Assembly: GCA_046758005.1 (NCBI GenBank)
Contig: JBHHZJ010000019.1
Span: 1 to 41,214, forward strand
DNA from: JBHHZJ01 sp046758005
GTDB taxonomy: Bacteria; Pseudomonadota; Alphaproteobacteria; Kiloniellales; J153
Direction of reading: 5' to 3'
Length of the DNA: 41,214 nt
Shown: positions 25,879-37,284 of the stretch, piece after piece
How positions within the stretch are numbered: the stretch's first letter is position 1
Layout: every line of letters starts with the position of its first letter
Made by a program: the position numbers and the translations under genes
The notes under the pieces: generated by a model
The model's input: the letters and a program-made list of their open reading frames with translations, nothing else
The model's database searches: none
Told to the model about the DNA's origin: nothing

Positions 25879-26844
25879 TCAGTACGAGACGTAGACGTCG
25901 GTGAGGAGGTCCTCCTCGCCCGGCGGCGGCCCGGCCTCGGCCTCGGCCACGGCCTCGTCGATCAGAGTCTTGACCTCGCCGTCGATTTGGTCGAGTTGGT
26001 CCGCCTCGAGCAGCCCGGCCTCGGTCACCCGGCTGCGGAAGAGCCGCAGGGCGTCGCGCTCGTGGCGCAGGCGCTCCACCTCGTCGGCCGCGCGGTAGGT
26101 CATGGCGTCGCCCTCGAAGTGGCCGTAGTAGCGGTTGACCTGGACGTGGATCAGGCTCGGGCCGTCACCCGAGCGGGCCCACTCCACGGCCTGGCGGGCG
26201 GCGTCGAACACGGCGAAGAAGTCGTGCCCGTCGACGCGCAGGCCGGGCATGCCGAAGGCCTCGGCGCGCTTGACCTGGTCGCCGCCGACCGACCATGAGC
26301 TTGCCGTCGTCTCGGCGTAGCCGTTGTCCTCGACCACGAAGATCGCCGGCAGGTTCCACACCCGCGCCAGGTTGTAGGACTCGAGCGTCGTGCCCTGGTT
26401 GGAGCCGCCGTCGCCGACGAAGGCGATCGCGACGCCGCCGGTCTTGAGCGTCTTGGCGCTGAGCGCCGCCCCGCAAATGAGGGGCGGCCCGCCGCCGACG
26501 ATGCCGTTGGCGCCCATCATGCCGCGCGACATGTCGGCGATGTGCATCGAGCCGCCCTTGCCGCCGCACAGGCCGTCGCGCCGGCCGTAGATCTCCTTCA
26601 TCATCGCCTTCACGTCGCAGCCCTTGGCGATGCAGTGGCCGTGGCCGCGGTGCGTGCTGGCGATGCGGTCGCGGTCGTCCAGGTTGATGCACACCCCGAC
26701 CGCCGAGGCCTCCTCGCCGGCGTAAAGGTGCACGAATCCCGGAATCGCGCCGGTCGCGAACTCGTCGTGCACGCGTTCCTCGAACTCGCGGATCGTGCGC
26801 ATGTCGCGATAGGCCGCGAGCAACTGTTCTCGACTTAACTGCAA
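25879..26844 (-). CDS. acoA: TPP-dependent dehydrogenase E1 component, alpha subunit (acetoin type)
   Basis: A 321-residue alpha subunit. The TPP-binding motif runs from VGDGGSNQG to VVEDNGYAE, and GGKGGSMHI, HRGHGHCIAKG and RYYGHFEGDAMTYR are typical of the E1alpha family. The start is chosen as TTG at 26844 (translated MQLSREQLLAAYRDM) because a strong gggaggg lies 5-7 bases upstream and homology begins there; the nearest ATG upstream (26943) would add 33 unrelated residues. First gene of the three-gene E1alpha-E1beta-E2 operon; the lipoamide dehydrogenase (E3) is not in the window and is presumably shared. Divergent from the valine-degradation operon. Confidence 0.9.
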   Translation of the reverse strand: MQLSREQLLAAYRDMRTIREFEERVHDEFATGAIPGFVHLYAGEEASAVGVCINLDDRDRIASTHRGHGHCIAKGCDVKAMMKEIYGRRDGLCGGKGGSMHIADMSRGMMGANGIVGGGPPLICGAALSAKTLKTGGVAIAFVGDGGSNQGTTLESYNLARVWNLPAIFVVEDNGYAETTASSWSVGGDQVKRAEAFGMPGLRVDGHDFFAVFDAARQAVEWARSGDGPSLIHVQVNRYYGHFEGDAMTYRAADEVERLRHERDALRLFRSRVTEAGLLEADQLDQIDGEVKTLIDEAVAEAEAGPPPGEEDLLTDVYVSY

Positions 26845-27060
26845 GGCGCCCTCCCTTCGTTGTCGTTGTCTGCCGGCTCTGCGGCCGGTGTCGCCGCTCG
26901 GCGCGTGGCCGATGCGCTCGCGCGAGGTGTGCGATCTTGGCACGGGCCGCGATCATCGGCAACAAACGGATCGGTGAACGCGGCGCCGGCCGCGCTCGAT
27001 TGACAGCGCGGGGCGCGCGGCTATCATCGCCGCGCTTGCTCGCCGCAGCGACGGCTTCCC
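26845..27060. promoter_or_regulatory. Divergent promoter region between E1alpha and isobutyryl-CoA dehydrogenase
   Basis: A 216-base gap that must hold promoters for both operons. The leftward ribosome-binding site gggaggg is at about 26850-26856. I see no clear activator-binding dyad and no sigma-54 promoter of the kind that drives acetoin operons in some bacteria. Confidence 0.45.
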
Positions 27061-28200
27061 ATGGACTTCGAGCTTTCCGAGGAGCAGCGCGCCTTCCGCG
27101 ACACGGCGCGCGAATTTGCCGCCAACGAGATGGCGCCGTTTGCGGCCGCCTGGGACGAGGACAAGGTCTTTCCCGAGGCGACGCTGCGCAAGGCCGCCGC
27201 GCTCGGCTTCGCCGGAATTTACCTCGGCGAGGACGTCGGCGGGGCGGGCCTGAGCCGCCTGGACGCGGCGATCATCTTCGAGGAGCTGGCCGCCGGCTGC
27301 ACCTCGACCGCGGCCTACATTTCGATCCACAACATGGCGGCCTGGATGATCGAGCGCTTCGGCAACGAGGCGCAGCGGCGCGCGTTCCTGCCGCCGCTCA
27401 CCTCGATGGCGCACTTCGCAAGCTACTGCCTGACCGAGCCGGGCGCGGGATCGGACGCGGCCGCGCTCAAGACCCGGGCGGCGCGCGACGGCGACCACTA
27501 CGTGCTCGACGGCACGAAGGCCTTCATCTCCGGCGGGGGGCGCAGCGACGTCTACGTCGTCATGTGCCGCACCGGCGGCGAGGGCCCGAAGGGCATCTCG
27601 GCCCTGGTCGTGCCGAAGGACACGCCCGGGCTGTCCTACGGCAAGCAGGAGAGGAAGCTCGGCTGGAACAGCCAGCCCACGGCGATGGTCATCTTCGAGA
27701 ACGCCCGGGTGCCCGCGGACAATCGCCTCGGCGCGGAGGGCGACGGCTTCAAGATCGCCATGACGGGCCTGGACGGCGGGCGGATCAACATCGCCGCCTG
27801 CTCGATCGGGGCGGCGCGCGCGTGCCTGGAGGCCGCCCGCGAGCACCTGCTGGTGCGCAAGCAGTTCGGCCGCAGGCTGGCCGAGTTCCAGGCGCTGCGG
27901 TTCAAGCTGGCCGACATGGCCACCGAGCTGGAGGCCGCCCGGCTGATGGTCCACCGCGCGGCGCGCGCGCTCGACCGCGGCGACGGCGAAGCGACGATGT
28001 ACTGCGCCATGGCCAAGCGCTTCGCCACCGACGTGGGGTTCCAGGTGTGCAACGACGCGCTGCAACTGCACGGCGGCTACGGCTATATCCGCGACTACCC
28101 GATCGAGCGATACTTGCGCGACGTGCGGGTGCACCAGATCCTGGAGGGCACCAACGAGATCATGCGCCTCATCATCGCGCGCCGGCTGCTGGGGTTGTGA
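27061..28200 (+). CDS. Isobutyryl-CoA dehydrogenase (acyl-CoA dehydrogenase)
   Basis: A 379-residue FAD enzyme of the acyl-CoA dehydrogenase family. CSTAAYISIHNMAAWMI, SYCLTEPGAGSDAA and YIRDYPIERYLRD with LEGTNEIMR (catalytic Glu362) are present. The AAYISIHNM stretch and overall pattern match isobutyryl-CoA dehydrogenase (ACAD8-like), which oxidises isobutyryl-CoA to methacrylyl-CoA in valine degradation. The next two genes are the hydrolase and dehydrogenase of the same pathway, 15 and 11 bases apart, so this is a firm operon. Specificity for isobutyryl-CoA is context-supported; 2-methylbutyryl-CoA is the main alternative. Enoyl-CoA hydratase and the semialdehyde dehydrogenase of the pathway are not in the cluster. 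Confidence 0.9.
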   Translation: MDFELSEEQRAFRDTAREFAANEMAPFAAAWDEDKVFPEATLRKAAALGFAGIYLGEDVGGAGLSRLDAAIIFEELAAGCTSTAAYISIHNMAAWMIERFGNEAQRRAFLPPLTSMAHFASYCLTEPGAGSDAAALKTRAARDGDHYVLDGTKAFISGGGRSDVYVVMCRTGGEGPKGISALVVPKDTPGLSYGKQERKLGWNSQPTAMVIFENARVPADNRLGAEGDGFKIAMTGLDGGRINIAACSIGAARACLEAAREHLLVRKQFGRRLAEFQALRFKLADMATELEAARLMVHRAARALDRGDGEATMYCAMAKRFATDVGFQVCNDALQLHGGYGYIRDYPIERYLRDVRVHQILEGTNEIMRLIIARRLLGL

Positions 28201-28215
28201 GGGGGGCGGAACGCG

Positions 28216-29280
28216 ATGAGCGGGGGCCGAGACATCCTGTTCGAGGTGCGCGGCGGCGTGGCCTTGGTCACGCTCAACCGGCCCAAGGCGCTCAACGCGC
28301 TGACCCTGGCCATGTGCCAGGAATTCGACCGTCAACTCGCGAGCTGGGCGGGCGACCCGGCGGTCCACGCCGTCGTCGTCGCGGGCGCGGGCGAGCGCGC
28401 GTTCTGCGCCGGCGGCGACGTGCGCGCCATCTGGGAGGCCGGCAAGCGCGGCGAGCGCCTGACCGCCGACTTCTTCCGCGCCGAATACACGCTCAACCGG
28501 CGCATAAAGACCTTTCCGAAGCCGTACATCGCGATCATCGACGGGATCACGATGGGCGGCGGCGTCGGCATCTCGGTGCACGGCAGCCACCGGGTCGCGA
28601 CCGAGCGCACCGTGTTCGCCATGCCGGAGACCGGCATCGGCTTCTTTCCGGACGTGGGCGGCTCGTACTTCCTGCCGCGCCTGCCGGGCGCGCTGGGGAT
28701 GTACCTGGCGCTCACCGGGGCGCGCGTGAAGGCGGCCGACGCCGTCTATGCCGGCGTCGCCACGCACTTCGTGCAGAGCGCGAGGCTGCGCGAACTGGAA
28801 GCGGCGCTCGCCGCCGCCGACTGGGCCGCCGCGGAGTCTCCGGCGGTGGTCGACGAGGCGATCGGCCGCTTCGCCGACGACCCCGGATCGCCGTCGCTCG
28901 CCGCCCATCGCGCGGCGATCGACCGCTGCTTCTCCGCGGAATCCGTCGAGGCGATCCTCGCCGCGCTGGAGGCCGAGGGCGGGGACTGGGCGGACAAGAC
29001 GCTGGCCACGCTCAGGACGCGCTCCCCGACCAGCCTGAAGATCACCTTCGAGCAGGTGCGCCGGGGGGCCAAGCTCGGCTTCGACGAGGCCATGATCATG
29101 GAGTACCGCTTGAGCCAGGCGTGCATGGCGGGCCATGATTTCTACGAGGGCATACGCGCGGTGGTGGTCGACAAGGACAACGCCCCGGCCTGGAACCCCG
29201 CGACCCTGGGGGCGGTCGCGCCCGGGCTAGTCGAGGCGCACTTCCGGCCGCTCGGGGCGCGGGACCTGACGTTCGAATAG
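28216..29280 (+). CDS. 3-hydroxyisobutyryl-CoA hydrolase
   Basis: A 354-residue crotonase-superfamily enzyme. FCAGGDVRAIWEAG and GITMGGGVGISVHG are the oxyanion-hole loops, and MPETGIGFFPDVGGSYFLPR carries the catalytic Glu and Asp of the HIBCH branch. The C-terminal MEYRLSQACM with HDFYEGIRAVVVDKD is also diagnostic for this hydrolase rather than enoyl-CoA hydratase, as is the length (350 versus 260). It releases 3-hydroxyisobutyrate and CoA in valine breakdown, removing toxic methacrylyl-CoA downstream of the hydratase. The ATG at 28216 lies 15 bases after the dehydrogenase stop, with aggggggcgg upstream. Confidence 0.93.
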   Translation: MSGGRDILFEVRGGVALVTLNRPKALNALTLAMCQEFDRQLASWAGDPAVHAVVVAGAGERAFCAGGDVRAIWEAGKRGERLTADFFRAEYTLNRRIKTFPKPYIAIIDGITMGGGVGISVHGSHRVATERTVFAMPETGIGFFPDVGGSYFLPRLPGALGMYLALTGARVKAADAVYAGVATHFVQSARLRELEAALAAADWAAAESPAVVDEAIGRFADDPGSPSLAAHRAAIDRCFSAESVEAILAALEAEGGDWADKTLATLRTRSPTSLKITFEQVRRGAKLGFDEAMIMEYRLSQACMAGHDFYEGIRAVVVDKDNAPAWNPATLGAVAPGLVEAHFRPLGARDLTFE

Positions 29281-29291
29281 GGGAGGCGAGG

Positions 29292-30179
29292 ATGGCCGAC
29301 ATCGGCTTTATCGGGCTCGGCAACATGGGCGGGCCCATGGCGAAGAACCTGGTCCAGGCGGGCCACCGGGTCAAAGGCTTCGACGTGGTGCCGGCGGCGC
29401 TCGAGGCGGCCAAGGCCAGCGGCGTGGAGGCGGCGGCGGACGCGCGGGCCGCGGCGCGCGGCGTCGAGGCCGTGATCACCATGCTGCCGGCGGGCGAGCA
29501 CGTGCGCGCGGTGTACACGGGCGCGGACGGCATCATGGCCGCCGCCGGGAAAGGCGCGCTGCTCATCGACTGTTCGACCATCGACGTGGCCAGCGCCCGG
29601 GCGGTGCACGAGGCCGCCGCCGCCGCGGGTCTGGAGATGCTCGACGCCCCGGTCTCGGGCGGGGTGGCGGGCGCGGCCGCGGCGACGCTGACCTTCATGG
29701 TCGGCGGCTCGCAGGCCGCCTTCGCGCGCGGCAAACCCTACTTCGAGGCGATGGGCCGCACCATCGTCCACGCCGGGGGCCCGGGCAACGGCCAGGCGGC
29801 CAAGGTGTGCAACAACATGATCCTCGGCATCACCATGATCGGGATTTCCGAGGCCTTCACGCTGGGCGAGAGGCTGGGGTTGGAGCCGCGCAAGCTCTTC
29901 GACATCAGCTCCAAGGCCTCCGGGTCCTGCTGGGCGATGCTCAACCACCTGCCGGTGCCCGGCATCGTCGAGACCTCGGCGGCCAACCGGGACTACCGGC
30001 CCGGCTTCGCCGCGGCGATGATGCACAAGGACCTGAAGCTGTCGCAGGAGGCGGCCGGCCAGGCCGGCGTGGCCACGCCGCTGGGCGCCGAGGCGGCCGC
30101 GCTCTACACCATGTTCGTCAACGCGGGCAACGGCGGGCTCGACTACTCGGCGATCATCAAGCTGATCCGGGGCGGCTGA
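29292..30179 (+). CDS. mmsB: 3-hydroxyisobutyrate dehydrogenase
   Basis: A 295-residue NAD-dependent beta-hydroxyacid dehydrogenase that makes methylmalonate semialdehyde from 3-hydroxyisobutyrate. The Rossmann motif is GFIGLGNMGGPMAKNL, the substrate loop DAPVSGGVAGA, and the catalytic Lys171 is in GNGQAAKVCNNM. Third gene of the valine operon, 11 bases after the hydrolase, with ggggaggcg as ribosome-binding site. The stop codon sits in the loop of a small ggcggc-TGA-gccgcc hairpin (30171-30185). The next enzyme (mmsA) is missing from the window. Confidence 0.95.
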   Translation: MADIGFIGLGNMGGPMAKNLVQAGHRVKGFDVVPAALEAAKASGVEAAADARAAARGVEAVITMLPAGEHVRAVYTGADGIMAAAGKGALLIDCSTIDVASARAVHEAAAAAGLEMLDAPVSGGVAGAAAATLTFMVGGSQAAFARGKPYFEAMGRTIVHAGGPGNGQAAKVCNNMILGITMIGISEAFTLGERLGLEPRKLFDISSKASGSCWAMLNHLPVPGIVETSAANRDYRPGFAAAMMHKDLKLSQEAAGQAGVATPLGAEAAALYTMFVNAGNGGLDYSAIIKLIRGG

Positions 30180-30280
30180 GCCGCCGCCGACGGGCCTCGG
30201 AAGCGGCAGGAGTCCGAGTGACGGCAGCGTCCCGGGCGTGTGCCGGTCAAGCCCGCGTTTAGTTTAGATGACTTATGAGA

Positions 30281-30301
30281 ATCATATAATAAGCATATGA
30301 T
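30281..30301. promoter_or_regulatory. AT-rich dyad upstream of the LdtR-like gene
   Basis: Perfect seven-base arms atcatat (30281-30287) and atatgat (30295-30301) in a run from about 30257 to 30315 that is very AT-rich (tttagtttagatgacttatg..., tatatatata) against a GC-rich background. Candidate binding site for the MarR-type regulator that begins 135 bases downstream, or a promoter (a tataat occurs at 30285-30290). Confidence 0.5.
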
Positions 30302-30435
30302 ATATATATAAGAAAGCGGCGCGGCACGACCCCTTGTCGGGGCCTGCGCAGGATTAAGCGAACTTTAACCGGCTTATCCCTAAACTGATCGCCAAATCCG
30401 CAAGGTGCGTGTCTGGATATCGAGGCGAGGGTACC

Positions 30436-30906
30436 GTGAAGGCTGCATATCTCGAAACGATCTCTCTGGTCGAGCGCTTGCACCGCCAGTGCTTGGAGGT
30501 GGTGAAGGCGGAGTTGGACCGCCGCGGCATCCGCGACCTCAACAACGTTCAGGCCCTGATCCTGTTCAACATCGGCGAGGAGGAGTACTCGGTCGGCGAG
30601 CTGACCCAGCGCGGCTACTACCTGGGTTCGAACGTGTCCTACAACGTCAAGAAGATGGTCGAGAACGGCTATCTGATCCAGGAGCGCTCGCCGCACGATC
30701 GCCGCTCCTTCCACGTCCGCGCCTCGGAGAAGGGTGTCGAGGTCTTCCGCTACCTCAGCAAGCTCTTCGACAGCCACGCCAACGACTTGGCCGCCGCCCA
30801 GATCGGGCGGGACGGGCTGGAAGAGGCCAACGCCATGCTGCGCCGCCTGCAGCAGTTCTGGTCCGCGCCGCAGCAGGCCGGCACCCACCTCACCTCGGCG
30901 GCCTAA
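30436..30906 (+). CDS. MarR-family regulator, LdtR-like
   Basis: A 156-residue winged-helix protein close to the alphaproteobacterial LdtR group of MarR regulators. The start MKAAYLETISLVERLHRQ, DLNNVQALILFNIGEEEYSVGEL, the recognition helix area GYYLGSNVSYNVKKMVENGY and the wing RSPHDRRSFHVRAS are close to what is known for LdtR. These proteins act as dimers and control cell-wall L,D-transpeptidase and stress genes in rhizobia and Liberibacter. The GTG at 30436 has a gcgaggg site and matches the family start; a second GTG at 30409 is possible. It stands after the valine operon with a 256-base gap and its own AT-rich upstream dyad. Its targets here are unknown. Confidence 0.85.
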   Translation: MKAAYLETISLVERLHRQCLEVVKAELDRRGIRDLNNVQALILFNIGEEEYSVGELTQRGYYLGSNVSYNVKKMVENGYLIQERSPHDRRSFHVRASEKGVEVFRYLSKLFDSHANDLAAAQIGRDGLEEANAMLRRLQQFWSAPQQAGTHLTSAA

Positions 30907-30965
30907 GTAACAATCACCGCCAGCCACTCGAAGCGCGCTCGCAGGCGGGTGCCGGCCATGCGAGC

Positions 30966-31193
30966 CTACGCCGCAACATAATCGCGCACATCGACCCTAA
31001 CGCCCGCCCGGGCTGCTTGCTCCGCGGCGTCTAAGAGACGCGACGCTTCTGCTTCCTCCACATATTCCTCGCCGCAGTTTTCGCAGATGCGAGCGGGAAC
31101 CCCCTTCACGACCAGCGTCAATCCTTCCCGTTCCAGCGTCACCGTCGCCTTCCCGGGCCGCGTCTCGCCGTTTCTGCAGACGACGCATTTCAT
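30966..31193 (-). CDS. YgiT-type zinc-finger protein (MqsA-like antitoxin)
   Basis: A 75-residue small protein with two CxxC knuckles: Cys3/Cys6 (MKCVVCRNG) and Cys37/Cys40 (ICENCGEEYV), followed by a helical tail. This is the N-terminal zinc domain of MqsA, found alone in YgiT-type antitoxins that pair with DUF4258 or MqsR-like toxins. No helix-turn-helix follows, so DNA binding by itself is doubtful. The ATG at 31193 has a textbook ggaggaaa site and overlaps the end of the upstream toxin frame by four bases (ATGA). The gene looks intact while its toxin is interrupted. Confidence 0.85.
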   Translation of the reverse strand: MKCVVCRNGETRPGKATVTLEREGLTLVVKGVPARICENCGEEYVEEAEASRLLDAAEQAARAGVRVDVRDYVAA

Positions 31194-31486
31194 GATTGTT
31201 TCCTCCGTCGAAAATCTCGATTCCAAGAGGCTGGGTCTGGCTCGTAAACGGTAATGACCACGGTTTCGCCGGCCTCGGCGTTGTCGGCTGCCACCACATG
31301 GAGAGGGCGAGCGCCAATCCAACCGAGCACTAGCCGGCTCGGATAGGGCGTGTCGTCAGGGTAGGTTTCGATGTCCTCACCTGTCTCAAGAACGTGGCGT
31401 ACCTCTGCAATACTTATTCTTCACTTATTCTTCCGGCGGAGCATGCGCCGCAGAGCATGCACCCGAAAGACAGGTTTTGCTTCCAA
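31190..31486 (-). pseudogene. DUF4258 (RelE/MqsR-like) toxin, interrupted by an in-frame stop
   Basis: Reading the minus strand from TTG 31486 gives MEAKPVFRVHALRRMLRRKNK, then TGA (31421-31423, codon 22), then in the same frame ISIAEVRHVLETGED, YPDDTPYPSRLVLGW, ARPLHVVAADN and VVITVYEPDPASWNRDF, ending at 31190. The parts before and after the stop fit a complete DUF4258 domain (HA..RM..R, EVRHVLETGE, VYEPDP.W..DFRRRK). The stop lies in a perfect 11-base tandem repeat (acttattcttc, 31412-31422 and 31423-31433) that inserts extra codons between RR and ISIAEV. No good start codon follows the stop, so an active toxin is unlikely. Overlaps the antitoxin start by four bases, as in working pairs. 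Confidence 0.8.
31412..31433. repeat. 11-base perfect tandem repeat in toxin pseudogene
   Basis: acttattcttc occurs twice without a gap (31412-31422 and 31423-31433). It introduces the in-frame TGA in the DUF4258 reading frame on the minus strand. Looks like a slippage or duplication event. Confidence 0.9.
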
Positions 31487-31666
31487 ACGCCGGTCCCCCG
31501 CCCGCACAACATCTTACGTTGTGGGCGGTGTACCATGAAGACGGCGTCAAGTGGAGACGCTTTGATCCCGGTTCCTCTTCCTCCGCCACCCTACACCTTC
31601 GGCTTCGGGTGGCAGGCCACGAAGTGGACTGACTGTCCTGATCGAGTAATCACCTGACGGTCGGCC

Positions 31667-31706
31667 CCGCCGGCCCGCGCCCGTCAAGAGGCAGGCGGGC
31701 CGGCGG
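31667..31706. repeat. 12-base perfect inverted repeat upstream of IS481 remnant
   Basis: ccgccggcccgc (31667-31678) and gcgggccggcgg (31695-31706) with a 16-base loop, about 30 bases before the likely left end of the IS remnant (tgtttgcc, from about 31738). No U-run follows. It may be a terminator-like hairpin or a chromosomal repeat that served as the insertion target. Confidence 0.6.
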
Positions 31707-31771
31707 TGGCCAGGCCGCTCCTGGAAGGATAAAGGTGTGTTTGCCAACAACCGACCTTTCAGGAGAACGAC

Positions 31772-32074
31772 ATGACCACCAAGGACAAAGTAGCACGGAG
31801 GAAGCTGAGCCTCCTACAGTTGGCGGCGGAGCTCGACAACGTCTCCAAGGCGTGCCGGATCATGGGCTACTCGCGCCAGCAGTTCTACGAGATCCGGCGC
31901 GAGGTGGGCTTGCGGATCGATCTCTCCGACCACGAGCTCGGTCCCGGCGATGCCGAGCGTCTGGTCGCTGAGGCGCTGAAGCCGGAGAACCGGCCGATGC
32001 TGGGGTCCAATTGCCTCAGGCTCAGCCAGGCCGACGTCTATGCCCTGGCGTGCGTAGTGCGGGAAGCCGGTTAG
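31772..32074 (+). pseudogene. IS481-type transposase N-terminus fused to dehydrogenase-like tail
   Basis: A 100-residue open frame that looks chimeric. Residues 1-43 (MTTKDKVARRKLSLLQLA, NVSKACRIMGYSRQQFYEIRR) are the N-terminal helix-turn-helix of IS481-family transposases, including the usual leader ctttcaggagaacgac before the ATG. From residue 44 (about base 31901) the IS481 continuation and the DDE core are absent; instead the tail LSDHELGPGDAERLVAEAL, KPENRPMLGSN and LSQADVYALACVV resembles the C-terminal end of iron-containing alcohol dehydrogenases. A deletion or insertion junction that joined an IS fragment to the end of a host gene explains this. The tail assignment is from memory of the family and moderate. 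Not expected to be functional. Confidence 0.65.
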
Positions 32075-32098
32075 CCAGCCACGGTCACTGGCCAGCCC

Positions 32099-33319
<1,221 letters not shown>

Positions 33320-33456
33320 GGGCTGAACCCTCCAGCAGCGTCGGGCGAGTCTCGACCGCCTAATGTAACCGATCCGGGCGGCGGGAAAAGGGCCGGTGGA
33401 CGCCCGCCTCCGCGCCCCTTAAGGGTTTGTTTGCCATGTTCGGCGATCATGGCGGG

Positions 33457-33672
33457 ATGGCCGATTCCGGGGAAGTCATCGTCGAGTTCTACCGCGTCGG
33501 CGCCTACGTCAAGGTCTCGGCGATCGACCCCGATACCTTGACCGAGGTCTCCATCGTCGGCGCGCCCGAGGCCGGCGAGGAGGCGCTGAGGCGCGCCGCG
33601 ATCCGGAAGCTCCGGTACGTTCTCGAACGCCGGGGCCCGCGGGCCCCGGCGTCCGCCAGCCGGCGCGCGTAA
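33457..33672 (+). CDS. DUF6898 small protein
   Basis: A 71-residue protein, MADSGEVIVEFYRVGAYVKV followed by SAIDPDTLTEVSIVG, conserved in alphaproteobacteria as a DUF6898-type protein of unknown function. It is probably a small beta-rich cytoplasmic protein. Start uncertain: ATG 33457 fits the conserved block, ATG 33436 and TTG 33427 are in frame upstream, with aaggg before the former. The C-terminus is Arg/Ala-rich and non-conserved. It is divergent from gcdH. Confidence 0.75.
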   Translation: MADSGEVIVEFYRVGAYVKVSAIDPDTLTEVSIVGAPEAGEEALRRAAIRKLRYVLERRGPRAPASASRRA

Positions 33673-33920
33673 GCCGGACCCACGCCTCTTAACCCTTGCG
33701 GCGGCCGGGCCGGCGCGCTATCAAGCCGCCCCTAAGAAAGTCGGACTGCGGCCATGGCCCCGGTCCGGTGCGGGTCCGACGGGGAGGCTGTCGCGCGAGG
33801 ACCGTGCCGAATTGGCGCGCTCGGGCGTGATCGCCTGTACTACCTGTTTGCCCGCCCGAACGGCGCCCGAACCGCGAGCAACGGGGGGCGGGCCGTGGTC
33901 GCGCACGGTCTTGGGCAAGA

Positions 33921-34847
<927 letters not shown>

Positions 34848-34851
34848 GACC

Positions 34852-36371
<1,520 letters not shown>

Positions 36372-36375
<4 letters not shown>

Positions 36376-37280
36376 CCGTCGAGGCCGTCTCGGCAGCCGA
36401 GGCCGCGCAGATTCCGGGCGGCGGGCGGCCGCTGCTCGATGTCGAGCACCTGAGCATGCGGTTCGGCGGTCTGGTCGCGGTCGACGACGTCTCGTTCCAC
36501 GCGGCGGACGGGCGGATCACCGCGATCATCGGCCCGAACGGGGCCGGCAAGACCACGGTGTTCAACTGCCTGACCGGCTTCTACAAGCCGACCGTGGGCC
36601 GCCTGAGGCTGCGTCATCCCAAGGGCGATTTCCTGTTGGAGCGGCTCGAAGGCTTCAAGACCGCGCAGGACGCCGGTGTTGCGCGCACGTTCCAGAACAT
36701 CCGCCTGTTCCCGCGCATGACCGTTCTGGAGAACCTCATCATCGCCCAGCACAACAAGCTGATGCGCGCCTCGGGCTATACCGTGTTCGGCCTGTTCGGG
36801 CTCAAGGTGTACCGCAACGCGGAGGCGCGGGCGGTGGACCTGGCGCGCTACTGGTTGGACCGCACGCGGCTCACCCGGCAGGCCGACATCGAGGCGGGCA
36901 ACCTGCCCTACGGCGATCAGCGCCGGCTCGAGATTGCGCGCGCCATGTGCACCGAACCGGTGCTGCTGTGCCTCGACGAGCCGGCCGCCGGACTGAACCC
37001 GCGCGAGTCGCACGATCTCAACGAGCTGCTCACCTACATCCGCGACCAGCACGCGATCGGCATCCTGCTCATCGAGCACGACATGAGCGTCGTCATGGGC
37101 ATCTCGGACCACATCGTGGTGCTCGACTACGGGCGCAAGATCTCCGACGGCACGCCCGAGGAGGTGCGCAGCGATCCGGCCGTGCTCCGCGCCTACCTGG
37201 GCGAGGACGAGGACGCGGAGCTGCCGGCCGAGGTCGCCGCGGACCTGCAGGCGCGCCCGGACGGGGAACACGCCGGGTAG
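36372..37280 (+). CDS. livG: Branched-chain amino-acid ABC transporter ATPase LivG
   Basis: A 302-residue ABC ATPase. Walker A IGPNGAGKTT, Q-loop at ARTFQNIRLFP, signature LPYGDQRRLEIARAM (the LSGGQ position reads LPYGDQ, normal for LivG), Walker B LLCLDEPAAGLNP, and the H-loop IEHDMSVVM. The C-terminus has the extra ~30 residues typical of LivG. Drives branched-chain amino-acid uptake with LivF. ATG overlaps the livM stop. Confidence 0.95.
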
Positions 37281-37284
37281 AGCG

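Noticed and set aside
31394..31657. Plus-strand open frame across the DUF4258 remnant
   Set aside because: The minus strand carries recognisable DUF4258 motifs; the plus frame has none and no ribosome-binding site.
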